A DNA stretch of 29,018 nucleotides from an uncultured Lachnospiraceae bacterium (GTDB taxonomy: Bacteria; Bacillota_A; Clostridia; Lachnospirales; Lachnospiraceae): positions 1 through 29,018 of the forward strand of contig CADCIU010000038.1 in the NCBI GenBank assembly GCA_902801585.1, given 5' to 3'. The notes under the pieces were generated by a model. The model did not search any database. It saw only the letters and a program-made list of their open reading frames with translations, and was not told the DNA's origin. The first letter of the stretch is position 1. Every line of letters begins with the position of its first letter. Of the stretch, positions 17,021 through 25,591 are shown piece by piece. A program made the translations under genes and the position numbers.

Positions 17021-18508
17021 TTACATGAACATTCCGAATCCCTGCTCGATCAGTCCGACAAAAACCCAGCTGAACAGGCCCATTGCAAGGTTTCCGATCG
17101 TGAGAACGATCATCGGGCCGTTATAGTCCCACCTGTGCGGGATCCTGGCTTTCTGGTCTTTGCCGGGTGTATAGATACGAATCAGCGTGCGTATAAAGTA
17201 CAGTGCGTTTAACATGGAACTTGCTGCCAGCGCCAGCATGACCAGAACCAGCCTGATCCCTCCGTCATCCGCTGCCGCCATGGCAAAATTCAGCTTGGAC
17301 GAAAATCCTGCAAGGATCGGTATTCCGATCATCGACAGGCTGGGGATCAAAAAGAACAGGCCTGCGTTGGGATCTCTGAGCGCGCATCCCTGCATGCTCT
17401 TGAACTTGAGGCTGTCTCCAGACACCTCCGCAAGCCTCGGTGTCGTCAGAAACAGCTGCGATTTGGTCACCGAATGCGCCATGATGTGGAACACGGCCGC
17501 CATAAAACCGGCCGTTCCGCCCAGGCCGATCCCCATATAGATATAGCCGATCTGCGCCGCGGATGAAAAAGCCACCATTCGGTTGATATTGTCCGCACGG
17601 ATCGCCGATACCGATCCGAAGATCATGCCGCACAGACCCAGCACGAAGAGAATATTGCGGATGGGCATGTCCATGAAGATATCGACTCCGATGACACGCC
17701 AGTATATTTTGATCAATAAAAAGATATAGCACTTGGACACCAGTGAGGATAAGATCGCCGCGGATGTGGGCGTCGCCCATCCGTAGGTGTCGGGCATCCA
17801 GTAATGAAAAGGGAAGAGGCCGCTCTTGATCGAGAGCCCGATGGTCAGAATTCCCGTCGCCATGATCAGCACGATCCGGGCTTCCGGAATCCCGTACATC
17901 ACAGAGATCTGGTGCTGCATGGGGACCATCAGAAGGTTGCCGGTGATGTCATACAGGAGCACCACACCCAACAGGAACAGACCGGATCCCACAAGGTTCA
18001 GGATCATGTAGCGCACCGCCGCCAGTGTGGTCCTTCCGATCTCGCGCACGATCAAAATACCGCAGCTCGTGAGTGTCAGGATCTCCAGGAATACGTACCC
18101 GGAGAAAATATCGTTGGTCCAGGCCATCGCCATCACCGCCGCCGTCATAAGATTGATAATCGCGTAATAGGTATTGATCTTGATCTCGTCGATGTCTTTA
18201 TTTACGTAGCGCCTGCCGGCCAGCACCGCGCACAGCATGACGCACATAAAGAGTGTTGCAATGGATGCCTCCAGCACGCCGGCCCGAAGCTCGTTCCCCC
18301 AAGGCGCCGGAAATTCACCCATGACATAGGTAAATGACTGCCCCGTACTCACTGTGTACCACAGGACAGCTCCCGACATCCCGATGAGCAGACACTCATA
18401 GAAGATCGTATATATTCTTGCTTTTTTGCCCCTGATCATTGTGCACAAGACCCCTGAAAAAAGGCTGAGCACAACGCTGAACATAGGGAAGTTCCTGATA
18501 AAGTCCAC
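17021..18508 (-). CDS. mrpD: MrpD/MbhH-like antiporter subunit
   Basis: A 495-residue polytopic membrane protein in the place where MrpD (MbhH) is expected, directly after MrpC. Key residues: E142 in FLEILTLTS, K228 in LSIKSGLFPFHYWMP, K259 in LSSLVSKCYIF, and Lys in AGFSSKLNFA. The frame is open back to a GTG at 18526, but the GTG at 18508 (MDFIRNFPMF) is preferred because GGAGG lies 8 bases before it while the earlier one has no ribosome binding site. The resulting length matches typical MrpD (about 490-500). The gap to the preceding gene contains a repeat of that gene's 3' end. Confidence 0.85.
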   Translation of the reverse strand: MDFIRNFPMFSVVLSLFSGVLCTMIRGKKARIYTIFYECLLIGMSGAVLWYTVSTGQSFTYVMGEFPAPWGNELRAGVLEASIATLFMCVMLCAVLAGRRYVNKDIDEIKINTYYAIINLMTAAVMAMAWTNDIFSGYVFLEILTLTSCGILIVREIGRTTLAAVRYMILNLVGSGLFLLGVVLLYDITGNLLMVPMQHQISVMYGIPEARIVLIMATGILTIGLSIKSGLFPFHYWMPDTYGWATPTSAAILSSLVSKCYIFLLIKIYWRVIGVDIFMDMPIRNILFVLGLCGMIFGSVSAIRADNINRMVAFSSAAQIGYIYMGIGLGGTAGFMAAVFHIMAHSVTKSQLFLTTPRLAEVSGDSLKFKSMQGCALRDPNAGLFFLIPSLSMIGIPILAGFSSKLNFAMAAADDGGIRLVLVMLALAASSMLNALYFIRTLIRIYTPGKDQKARIPHRWDYNGPMIVLTIGNLAMGLFSWVFVGLIEQGFGMFM

Positions 18509-18521
18509 GTACGCGTCCTCC

Positions 18522-18585
18522 GTCACCTGTCGTTGTCGATCACCTGCATGCCGCCGTCAACTGCCGGCTCTTGTCACCTGTCGTT
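18522..18585. repeat. repeat of the mrpC 3' end
   Basis: GTCACCTGTCGTT occurs at 18573-18585, spanning the TGA stop of mrpC on the minus strand, and again at 18522-18534, 51 bases downstream. The similarity extends with a few mismatches beyond these 13 bases, and a third partial copy (ATCACCTG) lies between. Confidence 0.7.
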
Positions 18586-18951
18586 TTCAATATGTTCGGA
18601 CATGCGGTAGATCTCGTCCAGATTCAGTGTGTGATAGCGCATATACAGGCGCACTGTAAGAGAGAGCATGATCGCCGTCACAGAGACAGAGACAACGATT
18701 CCCGTCAGGACCAGCGATGCCGGCAGAGGATTGATGTACGCCTCCGTGCTCTGCACTCCGTTCACTATGATCGGCGCTTTCCGCCCGTCAATATATCCCA
18801 TGGACGCGAGGAACAGGAATACACCCGTGTCCATGATATTGAGTCCGATCAGCTTTCGGAACAGGTTCCTGTGAAACAAAAGCATCGTGAAGCCAATTCC
18901 GAACAAAATGACGGCGACAGCTTCCGTACTGTTCGCGATGAGATTTCCCAT
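18574..18951 (-). CDS. mrpC: MrpC/MnhC (NuoK-like) antiporter subunit
   Basis: A 125-residue protein with three predicted membrane helices, homologous to NuoK of Complex I and MrpC/MbhG. The segment LLFHRNLFRKLIGLNIMDTG matches the family's helix 1-2 turn (RNLIRxxIGL). AGGAGA precedes the ATG. It starts 11 bases after the MbhE-MrpB fusion gene ends. Confidence 0.92.
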   Translation of the reverse strand: MGNLIANSTEAVAVILFGIGFTMLLFHRNLFRKLIGLNIMDTGVFLFLASMGYIDGRKAPIIVNGVQSTEAYINPLPASLVLTGIVVSVSVTAIMLSLTVRLYMRYHTLNLDEIYRMSEHIENDR

Positions 18952-18962
18952 AATCTGCTCTC

Positions 18963-19916
18963 CTATTCATCTCCGCCGATGCTGCCGCGCCTGAACAGGC
19001 TGTAGAAGCCGAACATCGTACATGCGACCACCAGCCCTACTGCGATGTCCAGCGGCAGGATCAGTCCTCCGCTCAGGATATTGCCGGGCGTCCCCTTGGG
19101 AATATGATTTTCTATTCCGTTGGATCCCGTAAAGAAAACATAGCCTTTGGCAAAGCTGTAAAAAGACAGCGCAAAGAATGCGATCAGACCGGCTGTCTTT
19201 CTCGTAATGACCTTGTCCGTACTCCGAAATCCGAACGCAGCCGCACAGATGATCAGTCCCGATCCCATCACCGTTCCGCCGGAGAAACCTCCGCCCGGGG
19301 AATTCTGCCCGTTGAGCAGCACATACGCTCCGTAAAGGAAAAGGCACGGCAGAAGGACCGTCGCGACGTTTCTCATGATGGATTCTCTGTACAGCTCGTG
19401 ATATCTCTCGTCGCGGATCAAGTGGAAGTCGTCTTCCTTCGTGTGCATGTTCTTTTTGTCTTTTAACAGAAGGACCGTCACGCACATTAACGCCGTGAAC
19501 AATACGTGCGACTCTCCGAGTGTATCGAAAGCCCTGTAGTCCAAAATGATGCCGGCGACGATATTGATCGCGCCTGTCTCCTCAAGGCCCTGCTCCACAT
19601 ACCGCTTTACGACGATCGCGCTCTCCGGGTTCTCAAAACCGTAGCGCGGCAAGAAGGAAATCGTGAACAGCAGCATTCCGATCAGGACCACGCAGCTGAA
19701 CACCGCGACCGTGCTGAAAAACGCGCGGAAGCCCTCGTTCTCCGCTTTGATCAGCCTCTGCGCGGTACGCGAGGTGCGCACATAATTCTTATAATACGTC
19801 TGCTCTTTTTTGACCTTTTCCCTGGAACTGTCGGGGCGTTCCTCCCCGTCCATGATATCTTCGAGCAGGTCGTGTTCTTCCCTGCTGCCGGGGTCTTCTT
19901 CATATAAGATTTTCAT
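18963..19916 (-). CDS. MbhE-MrpB fusion subunit of the antiporter
   Basis: A 317-residue membrane protein that joins two subunits. Residues 1-85 are an acidic then basic cytosolic extension not expected in either family. A first helix (FFSTVAVFSCVVLIGMLLF) is followed by the MbhE/MrpA C-terminal signature (GAINIVAGIILDYRAFDTLGES, about residues 135-156) and two helices. After a linker, the MnhB/MrpB domain starts near residue 200, with its hallmark GQNSPGGGFSGG. In canonical Mrp, MbhE is the tail of MrpA and MrpB is separate; in archaeal Mbh they are separate genes. The start overlaps closely with the preceding stop (spacing of 1 base). Confidence 0.9.
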   Translation of the reverse strand: MKILYEEDPGSREEHDLLEDIMDGEERPDSSREKVKKEQTYYKNYVRTSRTAQRLIKAENEGFRAFFSTVAVFSCVVLIGMLLFTISFLPRYGFENPESAIVVKRYVEQGLEETGAINIVAGIILDYRAFDTLGESHVLFTALMCVTVLLLKDKKNMHTKEDDFHLIRDERYHELYRESIMRNVATVLLPCLFLYGAYVLLNGQNSPGGGFSGGTVMGSGLIICAAAFGFRSTDKVITRKTAGLIAFFALSFYSFAKGYVFFTGSNGIENHIPKGTPGNILSGGLILPLDIAVGLVVACTMFGFYSLFRRGSIGGDE

Positions 19917-19917
19917 A

Positions 19918-20241
19918 TCATTTGCCGCTTTCTTCGTGCTCTGTCTGCGCCTCGCCGTTCCCGGCTTCCTTCTCCAGGTTTTGGTTCTCCACGCGCAGGT
20001 CCTCCGTGTGAATTCTCCGCAGCGTCAGCATGAACAGGACGCTGCTGACACCCGCGCCTACGGCCGCTTCCGTGATCGCCAGGTCCGGAGATTCCAAAAT
20101 GACCCACAAGATGCACATAATGGAGCTGTAGGACATGAAAATGATCACAGCCTGAAGAAGGCTCTTACCGAAGTTGACGCCCACGGCACAGACGATCAGC
20201 AGAATCAAAAGAATGATTCTCGCAATATCAGTCAGCTGCAT
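19918..20241 (-). CDS. MbhD-like (DUF4040) antiporter subunit
   Basis: A 107-residue protein with three membrane helices and the DUF4040/MbhD signature ILESPDLAITEAAVGAG (compare APDVALTEAAVGAG in MrpA C-terminal regions). In Mrp it forms part of MrpA; here, as in Mbh complexes, it is a separate gene. GGGGAAG lies before the ATG. It overlaps the end of the MrpG gene by 14 bases, suggesting translational coupling. The C-terminus is a charged Glu-rich cytosolic tail. Confidence 0.92.
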   Translation of the reverse strand: MQLTDIARIILLILLIVCAVGVNFGKSLLQAVIIFMSYSSIMCILWVILESPDLAITEAAVGAGVSSVLFMLTLRRIHTEDLRVENQNLEKEAGNGEAQTEHEESGK

Positions 20242-20563
20242 CTTGCTTCCCCTTTCTCACATATTTCCGAAGGACCGGATTCGTATAATACTCCACCTGT
20301 CCCAAAAAGTGCGTGGAAACCGGCGATGTGAACCACAAAAAGAAGACCAGGATGAACAATTTAAGTGTATCCATCTGCGGTCCCTTGGCAACCGCCAGCG
20401 ATAAGACCACAAGGAAAATCCCCGCGGTGTCGCCTATACCTCCGGCATGCATCCGATTCAGCACGAACCCGAATCTGTATGCCCCCAGCACAGCCCCGCC
20501 AAAAGAGCACAAAGCCAGGATGATCAGCACCGCTGATATTGCAAATCGAATCCATTCTATCAT
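20228..20563 (-). CDS. mrpG: MrpG/MnhG antiporter subunit
   Basis: A 111-residue protein with three helices. The stretch RFGFVLNRMHAGGIGDTAG matches the MnhG/MrpG pattern (R-x-x-D-x-x-x-R-x-H-A-A-x-x-x-D-x-x-G). ATGA overlap with the MrpF stop indicates coupling. Confidence 0.92.
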   Translation of the reverse strand: MIEWIRFAISAVLIILALCSFGGAVLGAYRFGFVLNRMHAGGIGDTAGIFLVVLSLAVAKGPQMDTLKLFILVFFLWFTSPVSTHFLGQVEYYTNPVLRKYVRKGKQDAAD

Positions 20564-20940
20564 CGCTTTTTGTCCTCTCCCTGTTTTTCAGCTCCGCTGC
20601 TTCTTGAAGATTCAGCGGCGCTGCTCTCCTGCTCAGTGTCGATACTGTCCAACTCGGGCTGTTTGGGCTTCGACGGCACAAACATGGACGCCATCATGAG
20701 CACTGCCACAAAACTGATCATCGCGTAGATGAGTGCCACGTCTGCCAGATATCCCTCTCCCAGAAGATAGGACAAGAGGGCGATCGAGCAGATCGTCATT
20801 GTTCCCAGCATATTGACGGAGAGAATTCTGTCTGTGCTGCGGGGTCCGATAATGGATCGAATGACCATCGCTCCGATCATCAGGAGAAAGACGATCAGTG
20901 CCCCTCCGTATAAAATCTGATAAGCCTGTTCAACCGTCAT
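20560..20940 (-). CDS. mrpF: MrpF/MnhF antiporter subunit
   Basis: A 126-residue protein with three helices and the MrpF signature GPRSTDRILSVNMLG (compare GPTxxDRxxAxNxxG). The C-terminal 35 residues are a charged, Ser/Glu-rich cytosolic tail longer than usual. GAGGAA precedes the ATG. It starts 9 bases after MrpE ends. Confidence 0.92.
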   Translation of the reverse strand: MTVEQAYQILYGGALIVFLLMIGAMVIRSIIGPRSTDRILSVNMLGTMTICSIALLSYLLGEGYLADVALIYAMISFVAVLMMASMFVPSKPKQPELDSIDTEQESSAAESSRSSGAEKQGEDKKR

Positions 20941-20949
20941 GACATTTCC

Positions 20950-21405
20950 TCATTTCACTCTGCGCAGCAGTTCAATAAACTTGGAATCCCCCATCCCGTT
21001 TGCGTATTCTCTGCGCAGGCAGTGCACCACAAACCGGTCTCCTTCCTGGATCAGTGTGAAAGTGCCGGGGGTCAGCGTAATGGAGTTGGCCAGCAGCACA
21101 TTCTGAAAATCCGTGGGGAGTCCCGAGTGAAACTCTATGATCACCGGATCCGTCTTGCCTTCCGGATCAAAAGCAAGCTTCGCCACTGTAAACGAGGCCT
21201 TAAAGATCTCCGAGATCAGCGTCACCGTGTATAACAAAAAAAGCGGGAAATTCCTTCCGATTCGACGCTCACTTTCCAGACTGTAGCCCAGTACTTTTAC
21301 AGCAAATAAAAGTACCGCCGCAGTCAGCGCGACGCCGAACAGGAGGATTTCCACGCTCACCCTGCCGTTCCATATGATCCATAGTAAAAACAACAATATT
21401 GCCAT
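20950..21405 (-). CDS. mrpE: MrpE/MnhE antiporter subunit
   Basis: A 151-residue membrane protein, first gene of the operon. Two or three N-terminal helices are followed by the MnhE signature LANSITLTPGTFTL and a soluble C-terminal part. GGGAGA precedes the ATG. In Mbh operons the MrpE homologue (MbhA) is likewise first, and the order here (E, F, G, MbhD, MbhE+B, C, D) follows MbhA-H. Confidence 0.94.
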   Translation of the reverse strand: MAILLFLLWIIWNGRVSVEILLFGVALTAAVLLFAVKVLGYSLESERRIGRNFPLFLLYTVTLISEIFKASFTVAKLAFDPEGKTDPVIIEFHSGLPTDFQNVLLANSITLTPGTFTLIQEGDRFVVHCLRREYANGMGDSKFIELLRRVK

Positions 21406-21455
21406 ACGATCTCCCGTCTTGTCGTTCGATTTATCTGCAATGAATTGTCCCTTTC

Positions 21456-21484
21456 AGAATACCCTATATTTGCAAGAAATGCAA
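21456..21484 (-). promoter_or_regulatory. candidate promoter of the antiporter operon
   Basis: On the minus strand: TTGCAT (21484-21479), 17 bases, TATTCT (21461-21456). It gives a leader of about 45 bases before the mrpE ATG. No operator or riboswitch was recognised in the leader. Confidence 0.55.
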
Positions 21485-21520
21485 AGTGCTGACCGCTATC
21501 CCTTGCCTTTTTCCGAACCT

Positions 21521-21586
21521 CGGGCTCAAGGAACTCTATTCCCGGGCTCGAGGAACTCTATTCCCGGACTCGAGGGACTCAGCCGC
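21521..21586. repeat. 22-bp tandem repeat abutting a stop codon (3 copies)
   Basis: Units at 21521-21542, 21543-21564 and 21565-21586; the first two differ at one base, the third is more divergent. The core is CTCGAGGAACTCTATTCCCG. The last part, CTCAGCCGC (21578-21586), is repeated at 21597-21605 inside the end of the WYL-regulator gene, whose stop is at 21591. Confidence 0.85.
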
Positions 21587-21590
21587 CCGG

Positions 21591-22562
21591 TCAGATCTCA
21601 GCCGCTGTTTTCGCCATCGCCAGGTAATTCTCCCTGATCTTGTCCGGCGATACGATCCTGACCTTGCCTCCAAACGCAAATACCCATCCGTAAAACGTCG
21701 GGCTGTCCGCCACGTTGACTCTTGCACAGAAAGTATCCTCGGATGATTTCCATGTCTCCGCGTTCTCGCCAAACTGGTCGACGATATACCGCATCATGTC
21801 ATTTTCACACTTTAAGACGACTTCCGTCTCTTCTCCCTGGAACATCCTGAACTGCCGCTGCACATACTCCTCCATATCGAAATCTTCCGGGAGCGGCACG
21901 ACATCCTCCTCCAGTTTCTGCGTGCTGCACATGCGGTCGACGCGGAAATTCATGATCTTTGCCCTGTCGTCCGAAAAGCCGCACATATAATAGTGATTGT
22001 CGTCCCATACCAGTGCATAAGGACTGACATAATAATATATGCCGCCATGGCGGAGGATCTTTTCTTTCGACGCGTCATAGTCAAAATACTGAAAGCGTAT
22101 TTTCTTTCCCTCGTTGATCGCTTCCGTGACCGCATCCACAATGTACAGAAGCTGATGGTTTTCCGCCTTCAGACGGTCCGCGATATAGAGGTGACGCGTT
22201 ACCTTTTCCGCCTGCCCGCTGCTCACAAAACGCTTAAGCTTCCCGATGAGCAGGGCGCTCTTGTCTTTTGAAATAAAACGTGACGAAGAGACCGCATCGA
22301 TCAGAAGTTTAATCTCCGGGATCTCCAGACAGCGGTTCCCCAAAAAGAAGGAGTTCTGGGTGCTTCTGATCGTAACGATATCGAACCCCTCTCCCACCAG
22401 TACATCAATATCATCCTTCACCGTCTTTCTCGAAGCGTGAGCATCCTCTGCCTGAAAGATCTTCACCAGCTCCGGTGTGGATATCGGATGATTCTCATCG
22501 GTGTTTTCAGCCAAAAACCTGAGCAGCCTGAAAGGCCGCTGTTTATTCCGTATACCGGACAT
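21591..22562 (-). CDS. WYL-domain transcriptional regulator
   Basis: A 323-residue regulator. Residues 1-65 form a DeoR-like winged helix-turn-helix (SRKTVKDDIDVLVGEGFDI contains the recognition helix). The WYL domain spans about 140-215 (KIRFQYFDYD, then YYYVSPYALVWDDNHYYMCGF), and a WCX-type extension follows to the end. WYL proteins bind small ligands or nucleic acids and control varied genes, including defence genes; nothing in the immediate neighbourhood points to a specific regulon. GGAGGTG lies 10-15 bases before the ATG. The gene follows the dehydrogenase by 125 bases on the same strand. Confidence 0.92.
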   Translation of the reverse strand: MSGIRNKQRPFRLLRFLAENTDENHPISTPELVKIFQAEDAHASRKTVKDDIDVLVGEGFDIVTIRSTQNSFFLGNRCLEIPEIKLLIDAVSSSRFISKDKSALLIGKLKRFVSSGQAEKVTRHLYIADRLKAENHQLLYIVDAVTEAINEGKKIRFQYFDYDASKEKILRHGGIYYYVSPYALVWDDNHYYMCGFSDDRAKIMNFRVDRMCSTQKLEEDVVPLPEDFDMEEYVQRQFRMFQGEETEVVLKCENDMMRYIVDQFGENAETWKSSEDTFCARVNVADSPTFYGWVFAFGGKVRIVSPDKIRENYLAMAKTAAEI

Positions 22563-22638
22563 CTCCTGTTCACCTCCCGATGTAAATAAAGCATCCCCTA
22601 TACTTCTTCACTCTCGTGCTTTCTAATTCACCGACTTA

Positions 22639-22703
22639 CTTATTCCCCGGCTTTTTATTCCCCGGCTTTCTTAATTCCCTGATTTTCTTATTCCCCGGCT
22701 TTC
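22639..22703. repeat. 16-17-bp tandem repeat spanning a stop codon (4 copies)
   Basis: Four units of TTATTCCCCGGCTTTC-type sequence at 22639-22654, 22655-22670, 22671-22687 (most divergent) and 22688-22703. The unit at 22688-22703 is the 3' end of the dehydrogenase gene and contains its TAA stop, so the array looks like serial copies of that gene end. Confidence 0.88.
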
Positions 22704-23470
22704 TTTTTTTGGATCATATAATTAATGCGCGTCGACAAATGCTCGCCCAACAGGTGGGATCCTATTGTGACCAGCTTCATCTTCGTGCCCGGAATGACGA
22801 TCATTTTCCCCTGCAGCGCTCCTTCCACACCTTCCCGCGCAGCCTGGGCGGCCGTGATCTGTTTGCCCGAGACAAGCACCCCGGAATTATCATTAAACGC
22901 CGTATCTACCGGGCCCGGGCACAGACAGCTCACCTTCACAGGACAATTTGCCTGCCGCAGTTCCTCGTGGATCGCCTCGGTCAGCCTTACCACATAATTC
23001 TTGGAGGCGTAATAACTTGAAAACGTTGGTCCTGACGTGAATCCCGCGCAGGAGCCGACGTTGAGCAGCACGCCGTGCCCGTTCTTTACCATCTCCCGAA
23101 GGAACAGCTTTGACAAAATATGGACCGACGTCACATTCAGGTCGATCAGCGACAGCTCCTTCTCCAGATCCGTCTCGAGAAAACGGCCGTAAACGCCCAT
23201 GCCGGCATTATTGACGACGAAGTCAATATTTTGGCTGCCCGCCTGTGCGCATGCCTCCTCAAACAGGCGCGTGCAATCCTCTCTCTTTGTCAGGTCCGCA
23301 GGGATCACGAGGATCTTCCTGTCCGGATACTTGTGAAGGATCTGCCTGCGCAGTTTCGAGAGCCGGTCCTCTCTCCGCGCCGTGAGGATCAGGTCATATC
23401 CTTTCACGGCCAGATACTTCGCGATCTCCATTCCAATACCGGCACTGGCGCCGGTCACTAATGCGTACAT
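22688..23470 (-). CDS. short-chain dehydrogenase/reductase (SDR family)
   Basis: A 260-residue NAD(P)-dependent oxidoreductase. It shows the Rossmann motif TGASAGIG (residues 5-12), NNAGMGVYG, and the catalytic Ser and Tyr-x-x-x-Lys in NVGSCAG and SSYYASKNYV. The R-R following the second strand (LTARRED) suggests NADP preference. It resembles the DltE/YqjQ-like SDR subgroup; the substrate is unknown. The ATG at 23470 is chosen for AGGAGG just upstream; a longer frame reaching 23587 would overlap the preceding gene. It starts 28 bases after the lipoprotein gene. Confidence 0.9.
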   Translation of the reverse strand: MYALVTGASAGIGMEIAKYLAVKGYDLILTARREDRLSKLRRQILHKYPDRKILVIPADLTKREDCTRLFEEACAQAGSQNIDFVVNNAGMGVYGRFLETDLEKELSLIDLNVTSVHILSKLFLREMVKNGHGVLLNVGSCAGFTSGPTFSSYYASKNYVVRLTEAIHEELRQANCPVKVSCLCPGPVDTAFNDNSGVLVSGKQITAAQAAREGVEGALQGKMIVIPGTKMKLVTIGSHLLGEHLSTRINYMIQKKKAGE

Positions 23471-23498
23471 TCCAGCCTCCTTTGTGCTGCTCGCGGGT

Positions 23499-25445
23499 TC
23501 AATCCCAGTCGTCCCAGTCATCGTCTTCCCTCTCGTCCCGGATAAACTCGACCTGCTCATTACCCATCTGCAGGTAAAGCGTATCATCCTCGATGCGGTA
23601 CGTGTACGATGTGCCGTTCACGCCCGGTTCCCTGATAATGCCGTCTCTGCTGTGCCAGATCAGATCCACTTCTTTATCAAATCCGGTAAACTTGCCTGTA
23701 TGATTCTCATTCAGCACGAGTGTCGTTCCCGGATAACTCGTTGCGGACTTCGCCAGCTTTTTGTCGTTGATCTGATAGGTGCCGGGAATATCTCTGTACT
23801 CTCTCTCCGGCTCATGCGCCGTGAACATGAAGGTGCTCAGGATCTCCTCAAAAGCTTCTTCCACCTTCCGCGCCTCGTCAGAATCGCCGGACGCGTGGAA
23901 AACTCTCTCGATGAGCAGTGTTCCCCCGTTGTGTTCAATGGCGGTAAAGATCTGTCCCATGCCCGAGGTGCCTTCGACAGCGGGAACCTTGATCGTGTAG
24001 CCCCATGCCCCGTGATTTCCGCCGACAAAGCCCTCGCTCAACTCGATCTGCGATCGATTGTAGCTGTCCTCAATGTCTTCCAGCACTTCGTCGGTGGTGT
24101 CATAAGGGTGATACGTGAACATCAGCATCTCCGTGCCGCCCGCCGATCCTCCGTAGACAAACCCGGTGGTCCCGTTCGCTTCATTGACGTAGATCAGGTT
24201 TTGGTCATAATACACCATCCACCCGTCCTCGCTCTCATATGTCTTGAAATCCAGCAGGCTCTTATTATGAAGCGGGTCCGTACTCTCCCCGGTGGACGCG
24301 GCCTCCGCGCTCGCGCTGATACTCGTATCCCTTTGGTACTCCGCGTACTCCTCTCCCTGCTCCAGATAAAGGATATCGCCCTCCATGCTGAAATAATAAG
24401 ACTTTCCGCCGACGGCGTCCTCCTTGATGATCTTGTCCCTGCTGTACCAGATAATATTTCGCTGATCCGCGGAAGCCTCCGCGTCAGTGCCGTTCTCTGC
24501 AGAGGCATCCTTGTCGGACGCGTCCTTGTCTTTGCCGGTCTTGTCTTTATCGGTCTTGTCTTTGTCGGTCTTGTCTTTGCCGGCAGCCCCGCCTTCCGCG
24601 GCCGCCGTACTCTGCATCGTGAACGTTCCGGTGTGGTCCTCCCTCAGAAGGATCTCTGCAGGGAATCCCTCAGCACTTCCGCGCACTCCTTCGGCGTTCA
24701 ACTCATACTTACCCGGGATGTAGTCATATTCTGTCTGCGGCGCGTGTTTCTCGAACTCGAAACTGCCCAGGATCGATGACATGGTGTCCGCGATCTGCGT
24801 TCCCAGCTCCTCGTCCGCTTCCTTATAGCCGGTCCTCTCGATCAAAAGAACGCCGCGATTGTGTTCCACCGCTGTGTATCCGTGTGTCGAATTTCCGCTG
24901 CGGAGCTCATCGACGCTGAAGGACCATATGTCCGTTCTCCCGCCAAAATACCCCTCGCTTCTCTCGATCTTGGGACTCTCATCGTCGTCTTCATCCATAT
25001 ACTTCTCGGCAAGAACAATGTCTGTGGCTGTATTCGGGATATAGCGGATCCCGATCTTATTCGTTCCGCTGCATTCACCGGTGTAAACGAATTCGACCAG
25101 ATCCGTTCCCTCGCTCACCTCAACAAGCTCGTCATCATAATAGACTGACCAGCCGTCTTCGCTCACATACTTTTCGCCCTTAGGCGCAGCGGGTTCCTGC
25201 TGCACTGCGGATTCCGATGTCATCCCGGCCCCGGCTGCTGTTTTGCCGGCACCGCTTCCGTCTGAATCGCTTTCAACCGTTCCCGAGCCCTGCTCCCCTG
25301 TCTCTGCATTGCCGTCCTGCGCGCCGGAATCCTTTTCTGATTCTGTCGCCGTCCCTGTACTGTTATTTCCTCCTGCCTGACTGCCGCATCCGGCAGCTGT
25401 TATAACAGCCGCACAAATTAGCGCGGCCAGAAGTCTGTTTCTCAT
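23499..25445 (-). CDS. secreted lipoprotein with two copies of a ~250-residue domain
   Basis: A 648-residue surface lipoprotein of unknown function. The signal peptide ends in TAAGC with lipid-acceptor Cys20; residues 21-90 are a Ser/Gly/Glu linker. Two homologous halves follow (about 92-375 and 401-640). Each runs in the order SEDGW-x-VYYD, a G-(Y/F)-(F/V)-GG turn, (T/A)-x-EH-(N)-x-G-x-LLIER, DIPG-(K/T)-Y, HTG-x-F, W-(Y/H)-SRD-x-II and LYL. The first half has an inserted low-complexity stretch of Asp/Lys/Thr repeats (about 300-335). The C-terminus is acidic with DDWDDWD, coded by a 9-bp tandem repeat next to the stop. GAGGAAA precedes the ATG. Confidence 0.85.
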   Translation of the reverse strand: MRNRLLAALICAAVITAAGCGSQAGGNNSTGTATESEKDSGAQDGNAETGEQGSGTVESDSDGSGAGKTAAGAGMTSESAVQQEPAAPKGEKYVSEDGWSVYYDDELVEVSEGTDLVEFVYTGECSGTNKIGIRYIPNTATDIVLAEKYMDEDDDESPKIERSEGYFGGRTDIWSFSVDELRSGNSTHGYTAVEHNRGVLLIERTGYKEADEELGTQIADTMSSILGSFEFEKHAPQTEYDYIPGKYELNAEGVRGSAEGFPAEILLREDHTGTFTMQSTAAAEGGAAGKDKTDKDKTDKDKTGKDKDASDKDASAENGTDAEASADQRNIIWYSRDKIIKEDAVGGKSYYFSMEGDILYLEQGEEYAEYQRDTSISASAEAASTGESTDPLHNKSLLDFKTYESEDGWMVYYDQNLIYVNEANGTTGFVYGGSAGGTEMLMFTYHPYDTTDEVLEDIEDSYNRSQIELSEGFVGGNHGAWGYTIKVPAVEGTSGMGQIFTAIEHNGGTLLIERVFHASGDSDEARKVEEAFEEILSTFMFTAHEPEREYRDIPGTYQINDKKLAKSATSYPGTTLVLNENHTGKFTGFDKEVDLIWHSRDGIIREPGVNGTSYTYRIEDDTLYLQMGNEQVEFIRDEREDDDWDDWD

Positions 25446-25591
25446 TTCCCTGTTTCCTCAACTTTCCTGCTATGATCTTCATGCTGTGATTCAATGATTA
25501 ATATTATTCCGAACGGTTTCGCGATCGACCATTTCCCCCCGATCCATCCGAAACCGGACGGCGTGGCGGCTTAGTTTTTCCCACACTATCT

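Noticed and set aside
11833..21405. Complete membrane-bound hydrogenase or Complex I operon
   Set aside because: No [NiFe]-hydrogenase, NuoB/C/D/H/I or ferredoxin-type gene is present; only the antiporter module is encoded.
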